Notes under the pieces: model-generated | Told to the model about the DNA's origin: nothing | Seen by the model: only the letters and a program-made list of their open reading frames with translations | The model's database searches: none | Program-made: the position numbers and the translations under genes | Shown here: one piece after another, positions 16,872 to 26,151 of the stretch | Numbering within the stretch: the first letter of the stretch is position 1 | How the letters are laid out: each line of letters opens with the position of its first letter | DNA from: Burkholderiales bacterium | GTDB taxonomy: Bacteria; Pseudomonadota; Gammaproteobacteria; Burkholderiales; Nitrosomonadaceae | Length of the DNA stretch: 64,000 nucleotides | Direction of reading: 5' to 3' | Assembly (NCBI GenBank): GCA_024235795.1 | Contig: JACKLR010000001.1 | Coordinates: 682,001 to 746,000, forward strand

Positions 16872-16966
16872 TGCGCTGTTTCCTTCTGTGAGTTTCTAAT
16901 TGATTGCAGAAACATCCTAGCGCGTTGATTATATTTATGGAATTCTGGTTCGGAAAGGGTAAAGAA

Positions 16967-17040
16967 GTGGTAATAAAGTGGTAATAAAGTGGCAGTTAAT
17001 TCAATTTTGCCATTTGAAATATGGTAACAAAATGGCAATT
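16967..17040. repeat. iteron-like 11-bp direct repeats
   Basis: Two perfect tandem copies GTGGTAATAAA at 16967-16977 and 16978-16988, a degenerate copy starting at 16989 (gtggcagttaa), and two more related copies at 17021-17031 (atggtaacaaa) and 17032-17040. They lie just upstream of the Xis-like and primase genes in a gene-free gap. Iterons at a replication origin or binding sites for the Xis-like protein are both plausible. Confidence 0.5.
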
Positions 17041-17067
17041 ACACATACTCTTTATTTGCAATCTTGA

Positions 17068-17847
17068 TTATGTTGATTGTGGAAAAATAAGATGATGATA
17101 ATCCTGGGTTTCTTCAGGATAGTTTTTGGCTAGAATTTTCAAACATCTTTCATTGCTCCATCCTACTGGCTTCTTTTTGGTAATCCACCAACATGAAGCA
17201 ATATACGGATTAAATAGTGCCATCCCGCTTCGCGCAACAGAAAGACCATTTCTTCCAGCTCTCTTCGTCCAGTTTTCCCATCTTCCATTAGCGGGAAAAG
17301 TCTCCTCTAGAACAGTGTATGGAACTGATGGAAAAAGCATTGCAATTTCACTATCTGAATTGTATGTATCTGTCTCTTTTTTTAGTGTTGCTTTTTCTAA
17401 CTGATCATTGGGGATTATTTTTATTTGAGTAGCCATGCCTGTTGCTCTATTTACAGCAAACTCAAACAACGACCACATGCAAACGTCTGGTTGGGGAACC
17501 CAATCTTGTGATCTAAAAATCGGTTTATCCAAACCATGAACACGCCCCCAAGTCAACCACTCGGAAGGTGTGCAGGCAGCCAATTCTTCATGTTTTGCCA
17601 GTTCCAAGCATCTTTTAATTGATTGAACCAATTCAACAGGCAAACCTTTTTCATCATTTAGGTGTTCTTGCCATGATCTTGGGTCAATACCATTCATTAG
17701 CGGTATGGCCTCATCTGCAAGAAGTTTGGCTTTTCCTGCCCACGAATCCCATTCAAAACGAATTGAATTCCGCTCAAGGAAAAAGTCCATGTCTTCTGTG
17801 GATTTGGCTGCTTGTAAAAAGCCGATGATGTCTTTTGTTAAACGCAT
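17068..17847 (-). CDS. hypothetical element protein
   Basis: 259 residues, soluble, Trp-rich, without recognisable motif. It begins M-R-L-T-K-D-I-I-G-F-L-Q-A-A-K and contains L-T-W-G-R-V-H-G-L-D-K and S-C-W-W-I-T-K-K-K. The start lies 5 bp from the stop of the integrase gene on the same strand, so the two are probably co-transcribed. Such companions of integrases are common on tRNA-integrated islands, but I cannot assign a function. Confidence 0.6.
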   Translation of the reverse strand: MRLTKDIIGFLQAAKSTEDMDFFLERNSIRFEWDSWAGKAKLLADEAIPLMNGIDPRSWQEHLNDEKGLPVELVQSIKRCLELAKHEELAACTPSEWLTWGRVHGLDKPIFRSQDWVPQPDVCMWSLFEFAVNRATGMATQIKIIPNDQLEKATLKKETDTYNSDSEIAMLFPSVPYTVLEETFPANGRWENWTKRAGRNGLSVARSGMALFNPYIASCWWITKKKPVGWSNERCLKILAKNYPEETQDYHHLIFPQST

Positions 17848-17852
17848 ATTTC

Positions 17853-18944
17853 TTATCTTCCAAAAATCTTGTTATTCATTGAAGCAACCACGCGAGCAGT
17901 ATGTCCTTCCGACAAATGCGCATACCGTTTCACCATTTGTAGAGTTTTGTGCCCCAATACTTCGGCTATTTCAGCCAGACTGGCACCATTCATGGCCAGA
18001 TAGCTTGCGGCACTATGGCGCAAGTCATGGAAATGGAAGTCTTCAATTTCTGCGTTTTTTAGGGCGGATTCCCAGGGACTTCTTAAATCCATGGGTTTTT
18101 GTGGTTTTTGTGGTTTTTGTGGTTTTTGTGGTGTGATTTTGTGAGGAGGAAAAAGTAAATTGCTGTCTATACGGCGTACTTTGGATAGTTCTTTCAATAA
18201 TTCAAGTGCATGACCAGTGATAGCAACAGCGCGGCGCTCACCGTTCTTTGTTTCATGCAGAATAGCGCGACCTAGATTCAAATCTACCGTATCCCATGTT
18301 AAGCCCATGATTTCACCTTGCCGCATACCTGTGGACAAAGCCAAAACGACTACAGGATATAAATAAGGATTGGTGGATTCCTTGCAGACTTTTAGTAGCC
18401 GTGAACGTTCATCATCTGATAGAAAACGAACACGTCCCCTTGGTTCTTTGGGTTTGGTTACTTTGCGCATAGGGGTATCTTCAAGCCATCCCCACTCATT
18501 GACAGCTACCGTTAGTGCGTGTGATAACGCGGCCATGTAACGTACTACACTGGCGGGTGATCGCGGTTTGTTTCGAACCGTAATTTCACGTCCAAGCTTG
18601 TCTCTGCACTCGGCTAGTAGTGAAGGAGTTATATCGGCAAGCGTATAGCTGCCTATTTCACCTTTCCACCATTGCAGTTGCTGATTCTGATCTCTTGCGC
18701 TTTTTTTAGTTGGCAGCACATCTCTACAATAGCGATCTATTAATTCAGCCAGTGTGTGGCGTTTTGCCTCAGAGGTTTTAAAGTGTCTCCCTTCACGAAC
18801 AGCCGATTCGGTTTGCTGCGCCCATTTTTTGGCGTCGGTAAGGCGTTCGAATGTTGCGGATTGAGAAGGAAAACCCTTTAATCGGATTTTTACCCGATAG
18901 CTGGTTTTTCCATCATTGGAAATGCGTTTTTCAATGTTTGCCAT
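17853..18944 (-). CDS. int: tyrosine recombinase (site-specific integrase)
   Basis: 363 residues. An N-terminal arm-binding/SAM-like region (M-A-N-I-E-K-R-I-S-N-D-G-K) is followed by the catalytic domain: T-G-M-R-Q-G-E-I (Arg I), H-D-L-R-H-S-A-A-S-Y (His/Arg box), L-G-H-K and the nucleophile in V-K-R-Y-A-H-L-S. All catalytic residues are present. The gene is the first of the element next to tRNA-Thr, the usual layout when the tRNA 3' end is the attachment site. A four-copy (Q-K-P) insert sits between the Arg I region and the His box; it is encoded by a 9-bp tandem repeat. Confidence 0.93.
   Translation of the reverse strand: MANIEKRISNDGKTSYRVKIRLKGFPSQSATFERLTDAKKWAQQTESAVREGRHFKTSEAKRHTLAELIDRYCRDVLPTKKSARDQNQQLQWWKGEIGSYTLADITPSLLAECRDKLGREITVRNKPRSPASVVRYMAALSHALTVAVNEWGWLEDTPMRKVTKPKEPRGRVRFLSDDERSRLLKVCKESTNPYLYPVVVLALSTGMRQGEIMGLTWDTVDLNLGRAILHETKNGERRAVAITGHALELLKELSKVRRIDSNLLFPPHKITPQKPQKPQKPQKPMDLRSPWESALKNAEIEDFHFHDLRHSAASYLAMNGASLAEIAEVLGHKTLQMVKRYAHLSEGHTARVVASMNNKIFGR
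18094..18129. repeat. four perfect copies of a 9-bp tandem repeat inside the integrase gene
   Basis: GGTTTTTGT is repeated four times head to tail and encodes Q-K-P repeats on the minus strand. A shorter related run (gtggtttttgtggtgtg) occurs at about 14,091-14,107 at the 3' end of the TOPRIM-DUF3987 gene. In-frame 9-bp units allow length variation without frameshift. Confidence 0.85.
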
Positions 18945-19200
18945 TTTCGCCCCATAAAGTGATTTTTCACTTGTTATAGCTTACAACAATGGACAATAAT
19001 TAACAACACATGAATACTAATCAGATGTAATAACAATCCGTCCTATTGTATATAAAGGGTAATATTGTTTCCGGAATATATATGGGACATTTTCAGGGCA
19101 GTTCAAAATAAAATCGCTCTATTTTTCTGCAATTTTATTAGTTAGTAAGAGAAATGATGTTGCAGAGAAGCTGATTATATATTTTGTGGTTTGTTATGGC

Positions 19201-19222
19201 TAATTGCCCCATAATTGCCCCA
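19201..19222. repeat. two perfect 11-bp direct repeats between int and the tRNA gene
   Basis: TAATTGCCCCA occurs twice in tandem. Location between the integrase start and the tRNA 3' end fits integrase arm-type binding sites of the attachment region. This is inferred from position only. Confidence 0.5.
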
Positions 19223-19227
19223 CAAAT

Positions 19228-19267
19228 TAAAAAAGACCTAGAATAAATTTTCTAAGTCTTTGTTTTT
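19228..19267 (-). terminator. Rho-independent terminator after tRNA-Thr
   Basis: On the minus strand AAAGACTTAGAA and TTCTAGGTCTTT form a hairpin with one mismatched pair, followed by a run of T. The plus strand also has a T run after the hairpin, so it could work in both directions. It lies directly downstream of the tRNA. Confidence 0.65.
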
Positions 19268-19269
19268 TA

Positions 19270-19345
19270 TGGTGCCGACACCAAGAATCGAACTCGGGAC
19301 CTTCTGATTACAAATCAGCTGCTCTACCATCTGAGCTATGCCGGC
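19270..19345 (-). tRNA. tRNA-Thr (anticodon TGT)
   Basis: Minus-strand cloverleaf: acceptor GCCGGCA paired with TGTCGGC, D-arm GCTC...GAGC, anticodon loop TTTGTAA giving TGT, T-arm CCGAG TTCGATT CTTGG and an encoded CCA. The base at the foot of the anticodon stem (27-43) is mismatched. Its 3' end faces the integrase gene, so it is the likely attachment site of the island to its left. Confidence 0.93.
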
Positions 19346-19374
19346 TTACGTAAAACTGTACTGAGGGTTTAGGT

Positions 19375-19803
19375 TTACTTTACTATGCGCAAATTGGTAT
19401 TGCCTTTTTTTCTAACCGTTGTTCTTTCAGGTTTCGGTTGCTTATCTTGCGTTTCGTCGATGGTTCTCGTTTTGATTTGTTCAGCGCCAAGTTGAACTTC
19501 GGGAAATGCTATGCCTTGATTAACTTCTCTTGCGAAAATGCCTTTAACAGCATCTGTAGGAAAAATTATTTCTTTAGCAATGCCACCGAATCTTGCCGAG
19601 AAGGTGATTATATCATTACCAATAACAAGATTGTGTACAGCACTTGGCCCAACATTAAAAATGATTTCTTCATTTTTAATGTTATCTTCAGGCCAGTTCA
19701 TTTCCGGGGTTGCCTGAACGGATAACAGCGGCGTATACCCGCATTCAATACACCATTCATAGATGGAACGTATTAAATAAGGCTTTGTTGATGGAAGCTT
19801 CAT
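19375..19803 (-). CDS. sspB: ClpXP protease specificity-enhancing factor SspB
   Basis: 142 residues. SspB delivers ssrA-tagged and other substrates to ClpXP in the cytoplasm. Visible features: S-T-K-P-Y-L-I-R-S-I-Y-E-W-C at the N-terminus, I-I-F-N-V-G-P-S-A-V-H-N-L and F-S-A-R-F-G-G in the substrate-binding fold, and a flexible tail ending in a basic hydrophobic motif (N-T-N-L-R-I-V-K) that docks on the ClpX zinc domain. Overlaps the stop of sspA by 4 bp, the standard sspA-sspB operon. Confidence 0.92.
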   Translation of the reverse strand: MKLPSTKPYLIRSIYEWCIECGYTPLLSVQATPEMNWPEDNIKNEEIIFNVGPSAVHNLVIGNDIITFSARFGGIAKEIIFPTDAVKGIFAREVNQGIAFPEVQLGAEQIKTRTIDETQDKQPKPERTTVRKKGNTNLRIVK

Positions 19804-20399
19804 TTTCGCATAACCTTCTCAGATGCGGATAATGCATCAATAAAGAGAGGTCTACTAAATAAACGTTCTGAATATTTTAATAAAGGAGCTGCCTGTTTTG
19901 GTAATTTAATCCCGTAATGCTCAAGCCGCCACAATAGCGGCGCAATGGCAACATCCAGCATAGAAAATTCGTCGCCCAACATGAATTTTTGTTTTTCAAA
20001 TATCGGCGCTATCATTGTTAAGTTTTCAGCAACGGACGTACGTGCTTTTTCCGCCGCTTTAGTATCCGTGCCTTCAATTTCGTCGATAAAACAAAACAAT
20101 TCTTGTTCAAAACGATACAGCAGTAATCTGGCACGTGCACGCATTACGGGATCAGCAGGCATGAGCTGCGGATGTGGAAAACGATCGTCGATATATTCAT
20201 TAATGATATTCGACTCATAGAGCACCAGATCCCGTTCTACCAGAATCGGTGCTTTTCCGTATGGACTCATGACTGCCAAGTCTTCTGGCTTATTATTTGG
20301 ATCAACATCAATAACCTCAAAGTCCATATCCTTTTCGTGTAAAACGATACGACAGCGGTGGCTATATGGACATGTGATCGTTGAATATAAAGTCATCAT
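19800..20399 (-). CDS. sspA: stringent starvation protein A (glutathione S-transferase fold)
   Basis: 199 residues. The thioredoxin-like N-domain has C-P-Y-S-H-R-C-R-I-V and the loop S-P-Y-G-K-A-P-I-L-V, and an all-helical GST C-domain follows. SspA binds RNA polymerase and adjusts transcription in stationary phase. Upstream is the bc1 cluster on the same strand with a 44-bp gap, so it may be read from its own promoter or from petABC. Intact and of normal length. Confidence 0.92.
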   Translation of the reverse strand: MMTLYSTITCPYSHRCRIVLHEKDMDFEVIDVDPNNKPEDLAVMSPYGKAPILVERDLVLYESNIINEYIDDRFPHPQLMPADPVMRARARLLLYRFEQELFCFIDEIEGTDTKAAEKARTSVAENLTMIAPIFEKQKFMLGDEFSMLDVAIAPLLWRLEHYGIKLPKQAAPLLKYSERLFSRPLFIDALSASEKVMRK

Positions 20400-20443
20400 A
20401 GCTATTATTCTCTATACTTACTTAGATATGAAAAACTTCACGA

Positions 20444-21169
20444 TCAATGTATGTCTCTCCAATATTCTTTATACAATAAATAAGTTAAACCCAGCATACC
20501 AAACAGGAAAATCATTACCATTATCCCCAACCGCTTGCGTTCGTTCGCTATTGGCTCACCCAAGTAAACCAAATAATTGACCAAGTCGGCAACATATCTA
20601 TCATATTCTGATACCGTCATCGAACCGGGTTTTACCAGTTCCAAGCTCTTCACTTCTTTACCGTCAACGGTTTCCACGACAAGTTTTTGTTCACCTTGCA
20701 GCTCATAGAGCACATGTGGCATCGCAGCCCGGTCAAAAACAAGATTGTTCCATCCGGGTACTGTCGTATCATCACGATAAAAAGCACGCAAATAGGTATA
20801 CAACCAATCAGCGCCATGAGATCTGGCAATTACAGATAGGTCAGGCGGCACAACACCGAACCACTCTTCACCTTCGTTCTTACGCATGGCTGTTAACATC
20901 AGGTCACCCGCCTTCTGGCCTGTCTTAATCAACTTCTCGAGAACTTCGATTTCGTTATCAAGTCCAATATCCCGATGGCGGTTGTATCGCATAAAGCTTG
21001 CCCCATGACAAGTCAGACAGTAGTTTACAAATGTTTCCGCGCCACGCTGCAGCGATTCATTATCACTTGTATCGATTGGCGCTTTATCAAGCGGCATTCC
21101 AGGCTCTGCAGCAAATAAGGCCATCGGAACCATACATACAACAAGTAAAAATATTTTTATTTTATTCAT
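20444..21169 (-). CDS. petC: ubiquinol-cytochrome c reductase, cytochrome c1 subunit
   Basis: 241 residues. A Sec signal peptide (residues about 1-20, ending A-L-F-A-A-E) exports the haem domain to the periplasm; C-L-T-C-H at 51-55 attaches haem c. A C-terminal membrane anchor (M-V-M-I-F-L-F-G-M-L-G-L-T-Y-L-L) and a basic tail follow. Accepts electrons from the Rieske centre and passes them to soluble cytochrome c. Its start overlaps the petB stop by 4 bp. Confidence 0.95.
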   Translation of the reverse strand: MNKIKIFLLVVCMVPMALFAAEPGMPLDKAPIDTSDNESLQRGAETFVNYCLTCHGASFMRYNRHRDIGLDNEIEVLEKLIKTGQKAGDLMLTAMRKNEGEEWFGVVPPDLSVIARSHGADWLYTYLRAFYRDDTTVPGWNNLVFDRAAMPHVLYELQGEQKLVVETVDGKEVKSLELVKPGSMTVSEYDRYVADLVNYLVYLGEPIANERKRLGIMVMIFLFGMLGLTYLLYKEYWRDIH

Positions 21170-22413
21170 TTGGTAACTCTTTTAGGCTCAGGTTTTGTTT
21201 TATCTATTTTGCTATATATAGGCATCAGAATAAAGAAAGCAAAATAAACAACCGAAAAGATTTGCGCTAACAGCGTATAGAAAGGTGTTGGAGGTTGTGT
21301 GCCCAGCCAGCCCAATACGAAGAAACTGATAACAAACAGTGTTAAAAATGTCTTAAAAATTGGTCCTTTGTAACGGATTGACTTAACAGGACTCCTGTCC
21401 AGCCATGGCAGGAAACAGAAAATGGCAACTCCTGCCACCATCAAAATCACACCCCACAACTTCGCATCAACTCCTAAGAAATTGACAGTTACCGCTCGCA
21501 GCATTGAGTAGTAAGGGGTGAAATACCAGACCGGTGCAATGTGATCCGGTGTTTGCAGCATATTTGCTGGAATAAAGTTATTATATTCCAAGAAATACCC
21601 CCCCATTTCCGGCGCGAAGAAGATAATGCCACAAAACACAATCAGAAAACCGATAACACCGAAAATATCTTTTACGGTGTAGTACGGATGAAATGGAATG
21701 CCATCAACAGGGATTTTGGTTTCAGGATTTTTGTTTTCTTTGATTTCAATACCGTCGGGATTGTTTGAACCCACTTCGTGCAAGGCAATAACATGTACAA
21801 AAACCAATACTACGATTAACACCGGCAATGTCACCACATGGTAAGCAAAGAAACGATTCAATGCTGCATCCGACAGCATGTAATCACCCAAAATCCAGTT
21901 ATGCAGTGTTTCGCCAATAAACGGAATGGCTTCAAACATACTCACAATCACCTGCGCGCCCCAGTAAGACATTTGTCCCCATGGCAAAATATAACCGGTA
22001 AATGCGAGACTCATCAACACGAAGAAAATGGCCATACCAATCAGCCATAAAAGCTCGCGTGGTTTACGGTATGAACCATAAATCATGCCACGGAACATAT
22101 GGAGATAAACCACTACAAAAAACATTGACGCTCCCGTCGAATGCATGTAGCGGATTAGCCAGCCATAGTCGACATCACGCATGATATATTCGACTGATGC
22201 GAATGCCAGACTCGAGTCAGGCTTGTAGCTCATCGTAAGAAAAATTCCTGTAATCAACTGATTTACAAGTACCAGCAGTGCTAATGAACCAAAGAAATAC
22301 CAGAAATTAAAATTCTTAGGTGCATAATATTCGGAAAGATGCGCTCTCCAGGTTGCAGTCATTGGAAAACGCTTGTCTATCCATTCAAGAAATGAATTTT
22401 TTTGCTCGCTCAT
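21166..22413 (-). CDS. petB: ubiquinol-cytochrome c reductase, cytochrome b subunit
   Basis: 415 residues with about eight to nine membrane helices. Conserved elements: the haem-ligand helices (S-T-G-A-S-M-F-F-V-V-V-Y-L-H and F-F-A-Y-H-V-V-T-L-P-V), the Qo-site P-E-W variant P-V-W-Y-F-T-P-Y-Y, and G-Y-I-L-P-W-G-Q-M-S-Y-W-G. It carries the two b haems and the quinol oxidation and reduction sites of complex III. Directly between petA and petC without gaps. Confidence 0.96.
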   Translation of the reverse strand: MSEQKNSFLEWIDKRFPMTATWRAHLSEYYAPKNFNFWYFFGSLALLVLVNQLITGIFLTMSYKPDSSLAFASVEYIMRDVDYGWLIRYMHSTGASMFFVVVYLHMFRGMIYGSYRKPRELLWLIGMAIFFVLMSLAFTGYILPWGQMSYWGAQVIVSMFEAIPFIGETLHNWILGDYMLSDAALNRFFAYHVVTLPVLIVVLVFVHVIALHEVGSNNPDGIEIKENKNPETKIPVDGIPFHPYYTVKDIFGVIGFLIVFCGIIFFAPEMGGYFLEYNNFIPANMLQTPDHIAPVWYFTPYYSMLRAVTVNFLGVDAKLWGVILMVAGVAIFCFLPWLDRSPVKSIRYKGPIFKTFLTLFVISFFVLGWLGTQPPTPFYTLLAQIFSVVYFAFFILMPIYSKIDKTKPEPKRVTK

Positions 22414-23022
22414 TTATGCAGATTCCTTGCTTTCTGCCCCGATTAAAAGGACGTTATCACTTAAATAAACATGAGGTGGAACCACCATATTCGTTGGCGC
22501 GGGAACACTCTTATAAACGCGGCCTGCCAAATCGAATTTTGAACCATGACAGGGACAGAAAAAACCGCCCAACCAATCAGGCCCCAAATCCTCCGGTGCA
22601 ACATCCTTTCTGAAGACCGGAGAACATCCCAAGTGCGTACAGAGGCCTTCTATAACCAGAATCTCAGGCTTGATTGAGCGCGTTCTGTTTTTCGCATACT
22701 CAGGTTGTTGTTCCTTGTCCGAATTTGGATCTGCCAACTGTGGTTCAAGTTTTTCAAGTGTTGCCAGCATCTGTGGTGTACGATCCAGAATCCAGACAAC
22801 ACGACCACGCCACTCAACCATAAGCAGCATACCCGGTTCAAGTCTTGAAATATCAACCTCAACCGGTGCACCTGCAGCCTTGGCCCGTTCACTGGGCATC
22901 ATACTTAAAACAAAAGGAGTCGCTATAGCAACACCGGCAACCCCGCCTGCCACAGAAGTCGCAGCAACCAAGAATTTTCTTCTCCCACTCATCTTACTAC
23001 TAATGCTGAAACTATCTGCCAT
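22414..23022 (-). CDS. petA: ubiquinol-cytochrome c reductase, Rieske iron-sulfur subunit
   Basis: 202 residues. Twin-arginine N-terminus (S-G-R-R-K-F-L-V-A-A) with a single anchoring helix, then the Rieske domain with both cluster boxes, C-T-H-L-G-C-S-P and C-P-C-H-G-S-K-F-D. It holds the 2Fe-2S centre that takes the first electron from ubiquinol. First gene of the petABC operon; its promoter should lie in 23,023-23,412. Confidence 0.96.
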   Translation of the reverse strand: MADSFSISSKMSGRRKFLVAATSVAGGVAGVAIATPFVLSMMPSERAKAAGAPVEVDISRLEPGMLLMVEWRGRVVWILDRTPQMLATLEKLEPQLADPNSDKEQQPEYAKNRTRSIKPEILVIEGLCTHLGCSPVFRKDVAPEDLGPDWLGGFFCPCHGSKFDLAGRVYKSVPAPTNMVVPPHVYLSDNVLLIGAESKESA

Positions 23023-23412
23023 ATTTTAAAATTCCATCAATTAATTTTTTCATGCAATATCAGTTACTTGTTATATGCAAAACCGTTAACAAAATTTCTA
23101 CCCGACACTTTTCTTCAGATATCTAAACATAGACTCTTAAAAAAATTTTTTAACCAGACACTCCAATTATTATTTTTAGAATTGTCTCGAACAAGTTAGT
23201 TTTTAATAATCTTTGTTTTTTGTATTTAACGAATAAGTCAATGATAAGTGGTTCCGCGCTTTTTGCCCGACAACCTAGATAGGGTAATTTGTTATTTAAG
23301 ACAGCCCGTTAAATAAATTGCGGATTATACCATAAGCATGACAGGGAAATAGTAAAAAACTTATTCCCAAAAATGGATTCTACAGATTCAAATCATCAAA
23401 AAGACTAGATTC
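23023..23412. other. AT-rich intergenic region upstream of petABC
   Basis: No coding frame of interest on either strand. It must hold the promoter of petABC and the 3' end of the secA transcript, but I see no unambiguous hairpin or operator. Confidence 0.6.
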
Positions 23413-26124
23413 CTACTTAATCTTGCCATGACAATGCTTGTATTTTTTCCCTGAGCCACAGGGGCAAGGCTGATTGCGTCCAATCTTGCCGCCTTCACGC
23501 ACAAAAGGTTGCGCTTTATCATCTCCATCTTCCAAACTTTCTGAGACATTATCATGGTGATATTCCACTTTTTCTGGAGACTTCAGTGTTTCAGTGACCG
23601 CTTCAACCTGCTGTTCGTTCTTTATTTGAACTGTCATCAGTATTCTGGTTACTTCAGCCTTAATTTCCTCGAGCATATTAGTAAACAGATCGAACGCTTC
23701 GCGTTTATATTCCTGTTTAGGGTTTTTCTGGGCGTAGCCGCGCAAATGTATACCATGTCGCAAATGATCCAATGCGGCCAGATGTTCCCGCCAGTGCGCA
23801 TCAATAATTTGTAACATTAACGCGCGTTCATATTGCTGCATAATACCCGCACCGATCTGATCAACCTTGCTTTGATAGTGTTGCGCCGCAATATCAATAA
23901 TCCTGTCACACAATGTTTCTTCATGTAAATCCGTTTCCTCATTCAGCCATTTCTGAATTGGCAAATGCAAATGATATTCAGACGCCAATGCTTTTTCCAG
24001 CCCCGGCACATCCCATTGTTCCTCGACGCTCTGCGGCGGAATATGCAGACTGAACAGGCTGGACAGCACGCTCTCGCGTACCGCAGTGATGGTTTCCGTA
24101 ATATCGTGGTCTGTTTCTAACAATTCATTGCGCTGCTGATAAATGACGCTACGCTGATCGTTAGCCACATCATCATAATCCAGCAGTTGTTTACGGACAT
24201 CAAAATTTCTTGCCTCAACCTTACGCTGTGCATTTTCGATTGCGCGTGTAACCCATGGATGCTCAATCGCTTCGCCTTCAGGCATTTTAAGACGGTTCAT
24301 GATATTCGCAACACGATCGGAAGCAAAAATACGTAACAGAGGATCTTCGAGCGACAGATAAAACCGGCTTGATCCAGGGTCGCCCTGCCTGCCAGAACGG
24401 CCTCTTAACTGATTGTCAACACGACGCGATTCATGCCGCTCTGTACCGATAATATGCAACCCACCTTTTTGCAGGACATCATCATGAACAACCTGCCATT
24501 TATCATAGACTTCCTTAATACGTTTTTCTTTTTCGGCATCGCTCAGTTTCTCGTCATGCCGTATGCTTTCAACTTCAGGTTCAGGATTGCCTCCTAGAAC
24601 AATATCCGTCCCCCGGCCAGCCATATTGGTCGCAATGGTAATCATTTTAGGACGCCCGGCCTGGACAATAATATTGGCTTCACTAGCATGCTGTTTTGCA
24701 TTCAACACCTGATGCGGTAATTTCGCACGATCCAGCAATTTCGACAACAAGATGTTATTTTCAATGGATGTTGTACCAACCAGAACAGGCTGCCCACTGT
24801 CATAACATTCACGTATTCCTTCGATCACGGCATTGTGCTTTTCATCCATGGTGCGAAACACTAGATCCATACGGTCCTCACGTACCATAGGCCGGTGTGT
24901 TGGAATAATTACAGTCTCGAGTCCATAGATTTGCTGAAATTCGGCGGCCTCGGTATCCGCCGTACCCGTCATACCCGCCAATTTATGATACATGCGGAAA
25001 TAATTCTGGAAAGTAATCGACGCCAGGGTCTGGTTTTCTTTCTGAATGGTTACACCCTCTTTTGCCTCAACAGCCTGATGCAAACCATCCGACCAGCGAC
25101 GTCCTGCCATCAAACGCCCGGTAAATTCGTCGACAATAACAACTTCACCATTTTGCAGCACGTAATGCTGATCCAGAAAATACAGCGCATGCGCACGCAG
25201 ACCCGCCGTTAAATGATGAATCAAATTGATATTCGCGGGGTCATACAAGCTAGAACCCGATTTGAGCAGACCGGCCTCAGCCAGCAGTTTTTCAGCATGC
25301 TCAAAGCCCTCTTCACTCAATGTCACCTGATGTGCTTTTTCATCAACACTATAATCGCCGGGCGCGTCTTCTTTTTCCTGGCGGGTTAATTTCGGAATCA
25401 GCTTGTCGATACGCACATAAATTTCAGTATCGCCCTCAGCCTGGCCGGAAATAATCAGCGGCGTACGCGCCTCATCAATCAGAATAGAATCCACCTCATC
25501 CACGATGGCAAAATTGAGGTGGCGTTGAACACGTTCAGCCTGATGCGTCACCATATTGTCACGTAAATAATCGAAACCGTATTCGTTATTTGTGCCATAG
25601 GTAATATCCGCCGCATAGGCTTCCATTTTCTCGGCATGCGGCATATGCCCGTAGATAACGCCGACGCTCATTCCCAGAAATTCATAGATCTTGCCCATCC
25701 AGCTCGCATCGCGTTTAGCCAGATAATCATTGACCGTCACAACATGAACGCCATGGCCGGACAGTGCATTTAAATATGCCGGCAAAGTCGCCACGAGCGT
25801 TTTACCTTCGCCAGTACGCATTTCTGAAATTTTTCCGTCATGCAACACCATGCCGCCGATTAACTGCACATCAAAATGGCGCATATTCAATACGCGTTTA
25901 CCTGCCTCACGCACTACAGCAAACGCTTCGGGTAGAACCGCATCCAGCGTCTCTCCGTCATCAATACGTTGTTTAAATTCATCGGTCTTGGCGCGCAATT
26001 CTGCATCCGACAGTTTTTCAATTTTCGCCTCAAGTGAATTGATCACATCAACCGTTTTGAAGTACTGTTTAACAATGCGGTCGTTACGGCTACCAAAAAC
26101 TTTTTTAAGTAGATTACCTAACAT
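23413..26124 (-). CDS. secA: preprotein translocase ATPase SecA
   Basis: 903 residues, full length. The motor has M-R-T-G-E-G-K-T-L-V-A (Walker A) and D-E-V-D-S-I-L-I-D-E-A-R (Walker B region), the second RecA-like domain has T-N-M-A-G-R-G-T-D-I and Q-L-R-G-R-S-G-R-Q-G-D-P, and the C-terminus has the zinc motif C-P-C-G-S-G-K-K-Y-K-H-C-H used for SecB contact. SecA drives proteins through SecYEG. Preceded by the M23 peptidase gene and its terminator, so it has its own promoter in 26,125-26,323. Confidence 0.98.
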   Translation of the reverse strand: MLGNLLKKVFGSRNDRIVKQYFKTVDVINSLEAKIEKLSDAELRAKTDEFKQRIDDGETLDAVLPEAFAVVREAGKRVLNMRHFDVQLIGGMVLHDGKISEMRTGEGKTLVATLPAYLNALSGHGVHVVTVNDYLAKRDASWMGKIYEFLGMSVGVIYGHMPHAEKMEAYAADITYGTNNEYGFDYLRDNMVTHQAERVQRHLNFAIVDEVDSILIDEARTPLIISGQAEGDTEIYVRIDKLIPKLTRQEKEDAPGDYSVDEKAHQVTLSEEGFEHAEKLLAEAGLLKSGSSLYDPANINLIHHLTAGLRAHALYFLDQHYVLQNGEVVIVDEFTGRLMAGRRWSDGLHQAVEAKEGVTIQKENQTLASITFQNYFRMYHKLAGMTGTADTEAAEFQQIYGLETVIIPTHRPMVREDRMDLVFRTMDEKHNAVIEGIRECYDSGQPVLVGTTSIENNILLSKLLDRAKLPHQVLNAKQHASEANIIVQAGRPKMITIATNMAGRGTDIVLGGNPEPEVESIRHDEKLSDAEKEKRIKEVYDKWQVVHDDVLQKGGLHIIGTERHESRRVDNQLRGRSGRQGDPGSSRFYLSLEDPLLRIFASDRVANIMNRLKMPEGEAIEHPWVTRAIENAQRKVEARNFDVRKQLLDYDDVANDQRSVIYQQRNELLETDHDITETITAVRESVLSSLFSLHIPPQSVEEQWDVPGLEKALASEYHLHLPIQKWLNEETDLHEETLCDRIIDIAAQHYQSKVDQIGAGIMQQYERALMLQIIDAHWREHLAALDHLRHGIHLRGYAQKNPKQEYKREAFDLFTNMLEEIKAEVTRILMTVQIKNEQQVEAVTETLKSPEKVEYHHDNVSESLEDGDDKAQPFVREGGKIGRNQPCPCGSGKKYKHCHGKIK

Positions 26125-26151
26125 AACAATCTGTAATAAAAATTAATATCC

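Noticed and set aside
14071..18944. Complete prophage
   Set aside because: Integrase, Xis-like and primase genes are present, but no capsid, terminase, tail or lysis gene can be recognised; the KorB/KfrB/TraG content argues for a plasmid-like integrative element.
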